From: Loktanella atrilutea
Lineage (GTDB): Bacteria; Pseudomonadota; Alphaproteobacteria; Rhodobacterales; Rhodobacteraceae
Direction of reading: 5' to 3'
Length of the DNA stretch: 64,000 nt
NCBI RefSeq assembly: GCF_900128995.1
Contig: NZ_FQUE01000004.1
Location: 124,001-188,000, forward strand
Below, piece after piece: positions 31,488-40,458 of this stretch (positions are counted from its first letter, which is position 1; each line of letters begins with the position of its first letter). The translations under genes and the position numbers were made by a program. Below the pieces are notes generated by a model, which saw nothing but the letters and a program-made list of their open reading frames with translations, was not told where the DNA came from and made no database searches.

Positions 31488-32072
31488 ATGATCGCATTCA
31501 TTCGGTTCGCCGACAGCCTTTCCGCATGGTTCGGCAAGGCTTTCGCGTGGCTTATCATCGTCATGGCCGTCGGCACCGGCTACGAGGTCTTCGTGCGCTA
31601 CGTGCTGAACGACCCCACCGCCTGGGCGCTGGACGTGTCGTTCATCATGTATGGCGCGCTCTTCATGATGGGCGGGGCCTATACCCTGTCCCGCGGCGGG
31701 CACGTGCGCGGCGACTTCCTCTACCGGCTGCTGCAGCCGCGCACGCAGGCGACGATCGACTTCGTGCTTTACATCGTCTTCTTCTTTCCCGGCGTGACCG
31801 CCCTGATCTTCGCCGGCTGGAAATACGCCGCCCGGTCGTGGAGCTATGGCGAGGTCTCGGCCGCGAGCCCGGCGGGCGTGCCGATCTACCAGTTCAAGAC
31901 CATCATCGTGGCGGCGGGCCTGCTGCTTTTCGTGCAGGGCATCGCGCAGCTGATGCGCTGCATCATCGCCATGCGCACCAACGTCTGGATCGAGGCACCG
32001 GAAGACGTCTTCGAGACCGAGGACCTTCTGATGCGCGAAGCCAACAAGGCCGAGAAAGATCACCTGTCATGA
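31488..32072 (+). CDS. TRAP transporter small permease subunit (DctQ)
   Basis: 194 residues with four membrane helices. The conserved DctQ segments are GTGYEVFVRYVLNDPTAWAL and YTLSRGGHVRGDFLYRLL. The C-terminal 25 residues are charged and cytoplasmic. It couples the binding protein to the large DctM subunit. The stop overlaps the dctM start by four bases. Confidence 0.9.
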   Translation: MIAFIRFADSLSAWFGKAFAWLIIVMAVGTGYEVFVRYVLNDPTAWALDVSFIMYGALFMMGGAYTLSRGGHVRGDFLYRLLQPRTQATIDFVLYIVFFFPGVTALIFAGWKYAARSWSYGEVSAASPAGVPIYQFKTIIVAAGLLLFVQGIAQLMRCIIAMRTNVWIEAPEDVFETEDLLMREANKAEKDHLS

Positions 32073-33487
32073 CCGACCCGCAAGTTGCCCTGATGATGCT
32101 GGGGCTGTTCATCGTCTTCGTCTTCCTCGGATTCCCGATCGCCTTCACTCTGATGGCGATGGGCATCGGGTTCGGCTACTTCGCCTATTACGACCCCAGC
32201 CGCATGTGGCGGTCGTTCGAGCGTCTGGACGACGCCGCCACCACCTGGGACAGCTGGTCGACGTGGTTCGAGGGGTTCCTGAACAACAGGATCTTCGACC
32301 TCTTCGTGAACCAGACCTTCACGGTGATGTCGAACGAGGTCCTGACCGCGGTGCCCCTGTTCCTGTTCATGGGATACATCGTCGAACGGTCGAACATCGT
32401 CGACCGGCTGTTCACCACCCTGAACATCGCGTCCAAGAACCTCCCCGGATCGATGGGCGTCGCCGCCCTGATCACCTGCGCGCTTTTCGCGACGGCGACG
32501 GGCATCGTGGGCGCGGTCGTCACGCTGATGGGGCTGCTGGCGCTGCCCGCGATGCTCAAGGCGCGCTACGATCCGTCCTTCGCGGCGGGCATCATCTGTG
32601 CGGGCGGCACGCTGGGCATCCTGATCCCGCCGTCGATCATGCTGATCGTCTATGCGGCGGCGACCAACGTGTCGATCGTCCGGCTTTACGCGGCGGCCCT
32701 GCTGCCGGGCCTGACGCTGGTGGGGCTCTATCTGATCTACATCGTCGGCCGGTCGATCCTGCAGCCGTCCTCTGCGCCGAAGCCTACGGACGACGAAGTG
32801 CCGGACATGCCCAGATTGCAACTGCTGTGGTTGATCATCACGTCCTTCGTGCCGCTGGCCTTCCTGATCTTCGCGGTGCTGGGATCGATCCTCTTCGGTC
32901 TGGCCACCCCGACAGAGGCGGCATCCATCGGTGCGCTGGGCGGCATCCTGCTGGCCTTCCTCTACCGCGCGATGACGTGGCAGCGGCTGCGCGAAAGCGT
33001 CTATCTGACCGTGCGGACGACGGCGATGGTCTGCTGGCTCTTCGTCGGCTCCTACACCTTCTCGGCCGTGTTCTCCTACCTTGGCGGGGAACAGGTCATC
33101 GGGGAATTCGTCTCCAGTCTGGACCTGACGCCGATCCAGTTCCTGATCATCGCGCAGCTGATCATCTTCCTGCTGGGCTGGCCGCTGGAATGGTCAGAGA
33201 TCATCATCATCTTCGTGCCGATCTTCCTGCCGCTGCTCGAGGTCTTCGGGATCGACCCGCTGTTCTTCGGCATCCTCGTGGCGCTGAACCTGCAGACCAG
33301 CTTCCTCACCCCGCCGATGGCCATGTCGGCCTACTACCTTAAGGGCATCGCCCCGCCGGAACTGCGCCTGACGCAGATCTTCAAGGGGGTGATGCCGTTC
33401 CTGCTCTGCGTGATCATCAGCATGGTGCTGATGTATATCTTCCCGCAGGTCGTCTTCTATCTGCCGGATCTGTTCTATGGCCGCTGA
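32069..33487 (+). CDS. TRAP transporter large permease subunit (DctM)
   Basis: 472 residues with about 12 to 13 membrane spans. LGFPIAFTLMAMGIGFGYFA at the N-terminus and GTLGILIPPSIMLIVYA are hallmarks of DctM. The late stretch LNLQTSFLTPPMAMSAYYLK forms the sodium-coupled transport core. It imports the substrate presented by DctP using an ion gradient. Its last 11 bases overlap the amidase start, so the amidase is co-translated. Confidence 0.92.
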   Translation: MTDPQVALMMLGLFIVFVFLGFPIAFTLMAMGIGFGYFAYYDPSRMWRSFERLDDAATTWDSWSTWFEGFLNNRIFDLFVNQTFTVMSNEVLTAVPLFLFMGYIVERSNIVDRLFTTLNIASKNLPGSMGVAALITCALFATATGIVGAVVTLMGLLALPAMLKARYDPSFAAGIICAGGTLGILIPPSIMLIVYAAATNVSIVRLYAAALLPGLTLVGLYLIYIVGRSILQPSSAPKPTDDEVPDMPRLQLLWLIITSFVPLAFLIFAVLGSILFGLATPTEAASIGALGGILLAFLYRAMTWQRLRESVYLTVRTTAMVCWLFVGSYTFSAVFSYLGGEQVIGEFVSSLDLTPIQFLIIAQLIIFLLGWPLEWSEIIIIFVPIFLPLLEVFGIDPLFFGILVALNLQTSFLTPPMAMSAYYLKGIAPPELRLTQIFKGVMPFLLCVIISMVLMYIFPQVVFYLPDLFYGR

Positions 33488-34856
33488 ACCGAAACGTGCC
33501 GAACGGCACATCGCAGCACCGGGCACGCTGCTGCTGCGCGACAGGCTGGCATCCGGCGCGCTGGACGCGCTGGCGCTGGTCGAAAGCTACATCGCCCGCA
33601 TCGTGGAGAGGGAGCCGCAGGTCGGCGCCTGGGCGTGGTTCGATCCCGACTTCGCCCGCGCTCAGGCGCGGGCGCTGGATGCCCACCGGCGCGCCGGCCG
33701 CCCTCTGGGCCGCCTGCACGGGCTGCCCGTGGGGATCAAGGACATCATCGACACCGCCCGCATCCCGACAGAGAACGGCTGCCCCCTCGACGCCGGGCGG
33801 GTCCCGATCCGTGACGCCTGGATCGTCGCCCGGCTGAAGAAGGAAGGCGCGATCATCATGGGCAAGACCGTCACGACGGAACTTGCCTTCATGCATCCCG
33901 GCAAGACCGCGAACCCGCACAATCTGGCCCATTCCCCCGGCGGGTCGTCCCAGGGCTCTGCCGCCGCCGTCGCCGACGGCATGGTGCCGCTGGCGATCGG
34001 CACGCAGACCGGCGGGTCCGTGATCCGGCCCGCGTCCTTCTGCGGCGTGACCGGCTACAAGCCCACCTTCGGGGCCATCCCCCGCACCGGCATCCTGCCG
34101 CAGTCCCCGTCGCTGGACACGGTCGGCGTCTTCGCCAGCGACCCCGCCGGGGCCGCCCTTCTGGCAGAGGTGCTGTTCGGTCAGGACGACGGCGATCCGG
34201 CCACCCACACCGAACCCGCGCCGGCGCTTCTGACCGCCACCCGCACGCCGCCGCCGCTGCCCCCCGTCTTCGCCTTCGTCAAGCCGCCCGGCTGGGCCGA
34301 TGCGGACCCCGCCCTGCACGCGGCCTTCGCCGAACTGGTGGCCGCCCTCGGCGATCAGGTCTTCGAGGTCAGCCTGCCGGACATCTTCGCCGAGGCCGCC
34401 GCGCAACGGCAACGGGTCAACATGGCAGAAATGGCCTATCACTATTACCGCTACTGGCGCGACGGCGCGGACCGGCTGGGCCCCGCAACCCGGGCCGGGA
34501 TCGAGTCGGGCAACGCGACGGCCGCCCGCGACTACCTGTCGGCCCGCGACGTGCCCCGCGTCCTCAACGCCGCGCTGGAGGAGATCTTCAACCGCTGCGA
34601 CGCGATCATCTGTCCCGCCGCCACCGGACCGGCGCCGCGGGGTCACGACACGACCGGCGATCCGATCTTCAACGGACTCTGGACGTTCTGCGGCACGCCC
34701 TGCCTCAGCCTGCCGCTGCTGATCGACGCCGGCGACATGCCGATGGGCGTGCAGCTGGTGGCCGCCCGTGGCAACGACACCCGCCTGCTGCGCACGGCCC
34801 AATGGCTGCATGACTGGGCGACCGGCGACGACACCATGACGCAGGAGACATCATGA
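33477..34856 (+). CDS. Amidase-signature hydrolase
   Basis: 459 residues. The Ser-cisSer-Lys triad is evident: Lys in GLPVGIKDIIDT, cis-Ser in SPGGSSQGSAAAV and the nucleophile in GTQTGGSVIRP. Members hydrolyse carboxamides to acid and ammonia; GatA-like transamidases look similar, but no gatB or gatC is nearby. The ATG at 33477 lies inside the dctM end. Linkage to a TRAP importer implies that the imported compound is an amide, or that its acid product shares the pathway. Confidence 0.88.
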   Translation: MAAEPKRAERHIAAPGTLLLRDRLASGALDALALVESYIARIVEREPQVGAWAWFDPDFARAQARALDAHRRAGRPLGRLHGLPVGIKDIIDTARIPTENGCPLDAGRVPIRDAWIVARLKKEGAIIMGKTVTTELAFMHPGKTANPHNLAHSPGGSSQGSAAAVADGMVPLAIGTQTGGSVIRPASFCGVTGYKPTFGAIPRTGILPQSPSLDTVGVFASDPAGAALLAEVLFGQDDGDPATHTEPAPALLTATRTPPPLPPVFAFVKPPGWADADPALHAAFAELVAALGDQVFEVSLPDIFAEAAAQRQRVNMAEMAYHYYRYWRDGADRLGPATRAGIESGNATAARDYLSARDVPRVLNAALEEIFNRCDAIICPAATGPAPRGHDTTGDPIFNGLWTFCGTPCLSLPLLIDAGDMPMGVQLVAARGNDTRLLRTAQWLHDWATGDDTMTQETS

Positions 34857-35014
34857 ACCGCATCCTCGCCCTCTTCGCTTTCGTCATCCTCGCGGGCTTC
34901 CTCGGCATTCTCGCCTACCGGGTGCCCAGCCCGGACCTGCTGGTGGTGCTGGGCCTGACCGTCCTGCTGGTGGCCTACGACTTCGCCACGTCAAGCGGCG
35001 ACAACAAGGACTGA
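34853..35014 (+). CDS. 53-residue two-helix membrane protein of the TRAP/amidase operon
   Basis: The ATG overlaps the amidase stop (ATGA at 34853). The peptide starts MNRILALFAFVILAGFLGIL and has a second hydrophobic run LLVVLGLTVLLVAYDF, ending in polar SSGDNKD. Two helices joined by RVPSPD make a hairpin with both ends probably cytoplasmic. Translational coupling and clean membrane topology argue for a genuine gene. Function unknown. Confidence 0.6.
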   Translation: MNRILALFAFVILAGFLGILAYRVPSPDLLVVLGLTVLLVAYDFATSSGDNKD

Positions 35015-35035
35015 TCCGCCCTGCGGCAGCGGGCG

Positions 35036-35515
35036 TCAAAGCCCGGCCGCGACCTCCTCCAGCTGGGTCGTGGCGGTGCCCCAGCCATCGAAGAATCCCA
35101 TGTCCCTGTGCGCCGCGGCGCTGTCGGGCGTGGCGTGCATCACCGTGGCGGTATAGGTGCAGCCTTCGGCGCTGGGCGCGATCGCGATCTCTGCGGTAAA
35201 GGCGAAATCCATCGGGCCGTCGCCGATCCTGTTGGGGCGGTATCCCGGCCCTAGCGCATTCGTCCAGACCAGCCGCCGGTCCTTTTCGGCCACAAGGATG
35301 CAGCCCGCATCGCCCGCCATCGTGCCGTGATCCGGCACCACCATCACCGTGCGGAAGGTGCCGCCGGGGGTCGGGTCGATCTCGACCTCCGTGGTCTCGA
35401 CCGGGCGCGGGGCGAACCATCGTTTGATCAGGTCCGGTTCGGTCCAGCAGCGCCAGACGGCGGCGGGGCTGGCTTTCAGCGTCCGCGTGAAGGTCAGTGT
35501 CGTGTCATCGCCCAT
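35036..35515 (-). CDS. SRPBCC / AHSA1-domain protein
   Basis: 159 residues. TLKASPAAVWRCWTEPDLIK followed by RWFAPRP is the AHSA1-like opening, and the C-terminal DMGFFDGWGTATTQLEEV is the usual last helix. The fold binds hydrophobic ligands in a cavity. The gene overlaps the upstream ArsR gene by 11 bases; ArsR plus SRPBCC is a common pair in which the regulator senses an unknown small molecule. Confidence 0.85.
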   Translation of the reverse strand: MGDDTTLTFTRTLKASPAAVWRCWTEPDLIKRWFAPRPVETTEVEIDPTPGGTFRTVMVVPDHGTMAGDAGCILVAEKDRRLVWTNALGPGYRPNRIGDGPMDFAFTAEIAIAPSAEGCTYTATVMHATPDSAAAHRDMGFFDGWGTATTQLEEVAAGL

Positions 35516-35855
35516 CTTCGGTTCCTTTCTTCGCTTCGCTGTCCAGCGCCAGTGCCAGCTGGTCCAGGTGATCCAGCCGGGTTTCCCACAGCCGCCGCTG
35601 CCAGGCCAGCCAGCCTTGCGCCGTCACCAGTGGTGTCGCGTCGAGGTGGCACATCCGCACGCGCCCCTTCTTGATCGTCTGCACCAGTCCCGCCGTTTCC
35701 AGAACCTTCAGATGCTTCATGAAGGTCGGCAGGGCCATCGGGTGCGGCGCCGCCAGATCGCTGACCGATGCGGGACCGGCCGTCAGCCGTTCCACCACGG
35801 CCCGGCGGGTCGGGTCCGACAGGGCTGCAAAGAAGCGGTCGAGAGGCATGTTCAT
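35505..35855 (-). CDS. ArsR-family transcriptional repressor
   Basis: 116 residues from the ATG at 35855. The winged-helix core is LSDPTRRAVVERLTAGPASV, PMALPTFMKHLKVLETAGLV and KKGRVRMCHL. No CxC metal-binding pair is present in the recognition region, so it is unlikely to be a classical arsenic sensor. It probably represses itself and the SRPBCC gene; a direct repeat sits about 40 bases upstream of its start. Confidence 0.85.
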   Translation of the reverse strand: MNMPLDRFFAALSDPTRRAVVERLTAGPASVSDLAAPHPMALPTFMKHLKVLETAGLVQTIKKGRVRMCHLDATPLVTAQGWLAWQRRLWETRLDHLDQLALALDSEAKKGTEDGR

Positions 35856-35894
35856 TTCGCGATGATGCACAAGGGCAAGGCCCGCGTCAAGATA

Positions 35895-35916
35895 CTTAGC
35901 ATTTCGGCTTAGCATT
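35895..35916 (-). promoter_or_regulatory. Direct repeat operator candidate of the ArsR gene
   Basis: CTTAGCATT occurs twice (35895-35903 and 35908-35916) with a four-base gap, so the centres are 13 bases apart. On the minus strand it reads AATGCTAAG twice, within an AT-rich stretch 40-60 bases before the ArsR start. A TTGACG lies upstream at 35926-35931. Confidence 0.35.
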
Positions 35917-35991
35917 AACCGGCCCGTCAAGGAACTCCGCCGCGGGCCCTCGCGTTTGCCGCGGCAGCAATTAAATAAGGCGGAACATGCA

Positions 35992-36843
35992 ATGACGACA
36001 CTGGCTTTCCTTGGTCTGGGTGAAATGGGATCGCGGCTGGCCCGCAATCTGCTGGACGCCGGCACCGACCTCGTCGTCTGGAACCGCTCCGCCGACAGGA
36101 TGCAGCCCCTGATCGACGCGGGCGCCCGCGCCGCCGATACGCCGCGACAGGCCGGGCAGATGGCCGATATCGTCCTGTCCATGGTCGCCGACGATGCGGC
36201 CTCGCAAGATGTCTGGCTGGGCGCTGACGGCGCGCTGGGCGGCATGTCCCCCGGCAAGACGGCGATCGAGATCTCGACCCTGACCCCCGGCTGGGTGCAG
36301 GACCTCGGGACGCAGATGCAGGCGCGCGGCGTCGATCTGATCGAGGCGCCGGTCTCCGGCACCCTGCCGCAGGCCGAAGCTGCGACGCTCGTCTTCTTCC
36401 TCGCCGGCGACGACAGGGCCATCGCCGCGACCGCACCGCACCTTGCGCCGCTGGGTCGCGCCTTCCCCCATGTCGGGCAGTGGGGCGACGGCGCCCGCGT
36501 CAAGCTCGCGACCAACGCGGTCCTCGGCATCAACGTCGCCATCTGGGCAGAGGTGCTGTCGATGCTCGACCGTTCGCCCACGGACACCGCGCGGGCGGTC
36601 GATGCCATCGCGCAGACCGGGGTCTGGGCGGGCAACTCCGGCTACCTGACCGGGGCGATGATGCAGGGCGATCACGCCCCCAAGTTTCCCGTCGCACTTC
36701 TCGACAAGGACATCCGCTATGCCCTCGGCGTCGCGGGGGACGACGCTCCGCTGCTGCGGCTGCTGCATGACCGCCTGCAGCGGGCGATCGACGCGGGCTA
36801 CGGCGACGACAACATGACCGCGCTGCGCAAACTCCACGGCTGA
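35992..36843 (+). CDS. Beta-hydroxyacid dehydrogenase family NAD(P)-dependent oxidoreductase
   Basis: 283 residues. LAFLGLGEMGSRLARNLLDA is the dinucleotide loop, EAPVSGTLPQAEAATLVFF is the substrate motif and GDGARVKLATNAVLG holds the catalytic Lys. LDKDIRYALGVAGDD completes the pattern. Members reduce or oxidise 3-hydroxyisobutyrate, tartronate semialdehyde or succinic semialdehyde. Substrate is undetermined. The start at 35992 gives the standard N-terminus; the AATTAAATAAGGCGGAAC stretch upstream holds an AAGG ribosome site. Confidence 0.87.
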   Translation: MTTLAFLGLGEMGSRLARNLLDAGTDLVVWNRSADRMQPLIDAGARAADTPRQAGQMADIVLSMVADDAASQDVWLGADGALGGMSPGKTAIEISTLTPGWVQDLGTQMQARGVDLIEAPVSGTLPQAEAATLVFFLAGDDRAIAATAPHLAPLGRAFPHVGQWGDGARVKLATNAVLGINVAIWAEVLSMLDRSPTDTARAVDAIAQTGVWAGNSGYLTGAMMQGDHAPKFPVALLDKDIRYALGVAGDDAPLLRLLHDRLQRAIDAGYGDDNMTALRKLHG

Positions 36844-36892
36844 CGCCGGATCGCGGTGGCGCCCGGGCGGGGGCGGGTCTAGGATCGGCGGC

Positions 36893-39800
36893 ATGTCAGA
36901 TCCCCGATTCATCCACCTGCGCGTCCACACGGAATATTCCCTGCTGGAAGGCGCCGTTCCGGTCAAGAAGCTGCCCGCCATGGCAGAGGCGGCGGGCATG
37001 CCCGCCGTCGCCGTGACCGACACCAACAACATGTTCGCCGCCCTCGAATTCAGCGAATACGCGTCCAAGGCAGGCATCCAGCCAATCATCGGCTGCCAGA
37101 TGTCGCTGGCCTACGTCACGCCCGAACCGGGCAAGCGCGCCCCCGATCCCGCCCCCATCGTCCTGCTGGCGCAATCCGAGGCGGGCTATCTGAACCTGAT
37201 GAAGCTCAACTCCGCCGCCTACCTCGACAACGGCGGGCAGGCGCCGCAGATCGACTTCGACGACCTCAGCCACCACAACGCCGGCCTGATCTGCCTGACC
37301 GGCGGTCCCGACGGTCCCGTCGGCCGCCTGCTGCGGCAGGGCCAGCGCCCCCGGGCGGAACAGGTGCTCGACACCCTGCACAGCCTCTTCGGCGACCGGC
37401 TCTACGTCGAACTGCAGCGCCACCCCGACGGCGGCGGCCTGCCCGAGGCCGAGGCGCTGTCCGAACGCGGCCATATCGAGATGGCCTACGCCAAGGCCCT
37501 GCCCATCGTCGCCACCAACGACGTCTATTTCCCCAAGACGCAGCTCTACGAGGCGCATGACGCGCTTCTGTGCATCTCCGAAGGCGCCTACGTCGACCAG
37601 TCCGAACCGCGCCGCCGCCTGACGCCGCAGCACTACTTCAAGTCCGAACGCGAGATGGCGACGCTCTTCGCCGACCTGCCCGAGGCGCTCGAAAACACCA
37701 TCGAGATCGCAAGGCGCTGCGCCTTCAAGGTCTACAAGCGCGCGCCGATCCTGCCGAAGTTCGCCGACGACGAGGTCGCCGAACTGCGCCGTCAGGCAGA
37801 GGAGGGGCTGCGCTTCCGCCTGTCGATCATCCCCCACGCCGTCCCGGTGGAGGACTACGAGAAGCGCCTCGCCTTCGAGCTCGACATCATCGAGGGCATG
37901 GGCTTTCCCGGCTACTTCCTGATCGTGGCCGACTTCATCAAGTGGGCCAAGGATCACGGCATCCCCGTCGGCCCCGGCCGCGGCTCCGGTGCCGGCAGTC
38001 TCGTGGCCTATGCGCTGCTCATCACCGACCTCGACCCCCTGCGCTATTCCCTGCTGTTCGAACGGTTCCTGAACCCCGAGCGGGTCTCCATGCCCGACTT
38101 CGACATCGACTTCTGCATGGACCGGCGCGAGGAGGTGATCCGCTACGTGCAAGAGAAGTATGGCCGCGACAAGGTCGGCCAGATCATCACCTTCGGCGCG
38201 CTGCTGTCCAAGGCCGCCGTGCGCGACGTGGGCCGCGTGCTGCAGATGCCCTACGGTCAGGTCGACCGCCTGTCCAAGATGATCCCGGTCGAGGGCGTGA
38301 AGCCCGTCAGCATCGAGAAGGCCCTTGCCGATGAACCCCGCCTGCGCGAAGAGGCGAAGGCCGAAGAGGTCGTCGACCGCCTGCTGACCTACGCCCAGCA
38401 GGTCGAGGGGCTTTTGCGCAACGCCTCCACCCACGCCGCAGGCGTGGTGATCGGCGACCGTCCCCTGGACGAGCTGGTGCCGCTCTATCAGGACCCCCGG
38501 TCGGACATGCCCGCGACCCAGTTCAACATGAAATGGGTCGAACAGGCCGGTCTGGTAAAGTTCGACTTCCTCGGCCTCAAGACGCTGACCGTGATCCAGA
38601 ACGCCGTCGAACTGGTCCGCAAGACCGGCCGCCCCCTGAACGTCGCCGCCGACGGCACCGAACTCTACCAACCGCCCGAAGGCTTCGCCTACGACATCGG
38701 TGCGATCCCGCTGGACGACGAGGCGGCCTACAAGCTCTACGCCTCCGCCAAGACCGTCGCCGTGTTCCAGGTGGAATCCAGCGGCATGATGGACGCGCTC
38801 AAGCGCATGAAGCCGACCTGCATCGAGGATATCGTCGCCCTCGTGGCGCTCTACCGTCCCGGCCCGATGGAAAACATCCCGGTCTATTGCGAGGTCAAGA
38901 ACGGCCAGCGCGAGATCGAATCCGTCCACCCCTCCATCGACCACCTGCTGGCAGAGACGCAGGGCATCATCGTCTATCAGGAACAGGTGATGCAGATCGC
39001 ACAGGTCATGGCGGGCTACAGCCTCGGTGGCGCCGACCTGCTGCGCCGCGCCATGGGCAAGAAGATCGCCGAGGAGATGGCCAAGGAACGCCCCAAGTTC
39101 GAGAAGGGGGCGATGGCCAACGGCGTCGACAAGAAGAAGGCCTCCGAGGTCTTCGACCTGCTCGAGAAATTCGCCAACTACGGCTTCAACAAGTCCCACG
39201 CCGCAGCCTACGCCGTCGTGAGCTACCAGACCGCATGGCTCAAGGCGAACCATCCGGTCGAATTCATGGCCGGCGTGATGAACTGCGACATCCACCTGAC
39301 CGACAAGCTGGGCATCTATTTCCAAGAGGTGAAGAAGGGCCTCGGCCTCGACTACATCCCGCCCTGCGTGAACCGGTCGATGGCGACCTTCGACGTGAAG
39401 GACGGCAAGCTGGTCTATGCACTGGGCGCGCTCAAGAACGTGGGCGTCGAGGCGATGAAACTCGTCGTCGAAGGCCGCGGCGAGAAGCCCTTCGTCAACC
39501 TCTTCGACGTCGCCCGCCGCGTGGACCTCAAGCGCGTCGGCAAGCGCCCGATGGAGATGCTGGCCCGCGCCGGCGCCTTCGACATCCTCGATCCCAACCG
39601 CCGCCGGGTCATGTCTTCGCTCGATGCGCTGGTCGCCTATTCCGCCGCGATCCACGATCAGAAGGCGTCCAATCAGGTCTCGCTCTTCGGCGAGGCAGGC
39701 GACGACCTGCCCGAACCGCGCCTTGCGGGGGGCGACGACTGGCTGCCGGCGGAACGGCTGGCAGAGGAATTCAAGGCTATCGGCTTCTACCTCTCCGGCC

Positions 39801-40390
39801 ACCCCCTCGACGACTACATGGGCGCGCTGAAGCGCAAGAACGTCCTGACGCTGGACGAGGTCATGGCGAAGGCCGAGCGCGCCGCCTGCATCGTCAAGAT
39901 GGCCGGCACCGTGTCGGGGCGGCAGGAACGCAAGTCCGCCCGCGGCAACCGGTTCGCCTTCGTGCAGCTGTCGGATCCGACCGGTCAGTACGAAGTCACC
40001 ATGTTCTCCGACACGCTGGAAGTGGCGCGCGAACATCTGGAAACCGGCGCCCAGGTCGTGATCCAGGTCGAGGCGACGATGGAATCCGACCAGCTGAAGC
40101 TGCTGGGCCGGTCCGTCAGCCCGATCGACACGGCCGTGGTGGATGCGACCACCAACGGGCTGCGGGTCTTCCTCGACTGTCCCGACGCGATTCCGTCCGT
40201 CGCTTCGGTGCTGGAATCGGCGGTCCGCGACAAGGTCAAGGGCGCCCGCGGACCGATCTACTTCTGCCTGATGGACCCCTCCCTGCCGGGCGAGGTCGAA
40301 CTCGACCTCGGGCAGGATTTCCCGGTCAATCCGCAGATCCGCGGCGCCCTGCGCAGCCTCGGCGGCGTGATCGAGGTGGAGGACGCCTGA
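36893..40390 (+). CDS. dnaE: DNA polymerase III alpha subunit
   Basis: 1165 residues, full length for DnaE1. The PHP domain starts FIHLRVHTEYSLLEGAVPVK. The polymerase active site is MPDFDIDFCMDRREEV with Asp402, Asp404 and Asp406, after GPGRGSGAGSLVAYAL. The finger region contains FQVESSGMMDALKRMKPT. The C-terminal OB fold is seen as IVKMAGTVSGRQERKS. It is the replicative polymerase. The gene stands alone between a metabolic gene and a lipoprotein gene. Confidence 0.97.
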   Translation: MSDPRFIHLRVHTEYSLLEGAVPVKKLPAMAEAAGMPAVAVTDTNNMFAALEFSEYASKAGIQPIIGCQMSLAYVTPEPGKRAPDPAPIVLLAQSEAGYLNLMKLNSAAYLDNGGQAPQIDFDDLSHHNAGLICLTGGPDGPVGRLLRQGQRPRAEQVLDTLHSLFGDRLYVELQRHPDGGGLPEAEALSERGHIEMAYAKALPIVATNDVYFPKTQLYEAHDALLCISEGAYVDQSEPRRRLTPQHYFKSEREMATLFADLPEALENTIEIARRCAFKVYKRAPILPKFADDEVAELRRQAEEGLRFRLSIIPHAVPVEDYEKRLAFELDIIEGMGFPGYFLIVADFIKWAKDHGIPVGPGRGSGAGSLVAYALLITDLDPLRYSLLFERFLNPERVSMPDFDIDFCMDRREEVIRYVQEKYGRDKVGQIITFGALLSKAAVRDVGRVLQMPYGQVDRLSKMIPVEGVKPVSIEKALADEPRLREEAKAEEVVDRLLTYAQQVEGLLRNASTHAAGVVIGDRPLDELVPLYQDPRSDMPATQFNMKWVEQAGLVKFDFLGLKTLTVIQNAVELVRKTGRPLNVAADGTELYQPPEGFAYDIGAIPLDDEAAYKLYASAKTVAVFQVESSGMMDALKRMKPTCIEDIVALVALYRPGPMENIPVYCEVKNGQREIESVHPSIDHLLAETQGIIVYQEQVMQIAQVMAGYSLGGADLLRRAMGKKIAEEMAKERPKFEKGAMANGVDKKKASEVFDLLEKFANYGFNKSHAAAYAVVSYQTAWLKANHPVEFMAGVMNCDIHLTDKLGIYFQEVKKGLGLDYIPPCVNRSMATFDVKDGKLVYALGALKNVGVEAMKLVVEGRGEKPFVNLFDVARRVDLKRVGKRPMEMLARAGAFDILDPNRRRVMSSLDALVAYSAAIHDQKASNQVSLFGEAGDDLPEPRLAGGDDWLPAERLAEEFKAIGFYLSGHPLDDYMGALKRKNVLTLDEVMAKAERAACIVKMAGTVSGRQERKSARGNRFAFVQLSDPTGQYEVTMFSDTLEVAREHLETGAQVVIQVEATMESDQLKLLGRSVSPIDTAVVDATTNGLRVFLDCPDAIPSVASVLESAVRDKVKGARGPIYFCLMDPSLPGEVELDLGQDFPVNPQIRGALRSLGGVIEVEDA

Positions 40391-40458
40391 CCTTGACGCG
40401 GGGACTCGCCTTCGCGCCGGGCGGAGCTATCTCAGGCGGACACCTTGGGGGTCCGTTC

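Noticed and set aside
33477-34856. The amidase gene as gatA of the tRNA amidotransferase
   Set aside because: No gatB or gatC is adjacent, and the gene overlaps a TRAP transporter operon; amidase signature proteins commonly resemble GatA.
36896-40036. A 1046-codon open frame antisense to dnaE
   Set aside because: It lies wholly within dnaE and its product is a low-complexity Val/Asp/Gly/His mirror of the polymerase codons, without a ribosome site or motifs.
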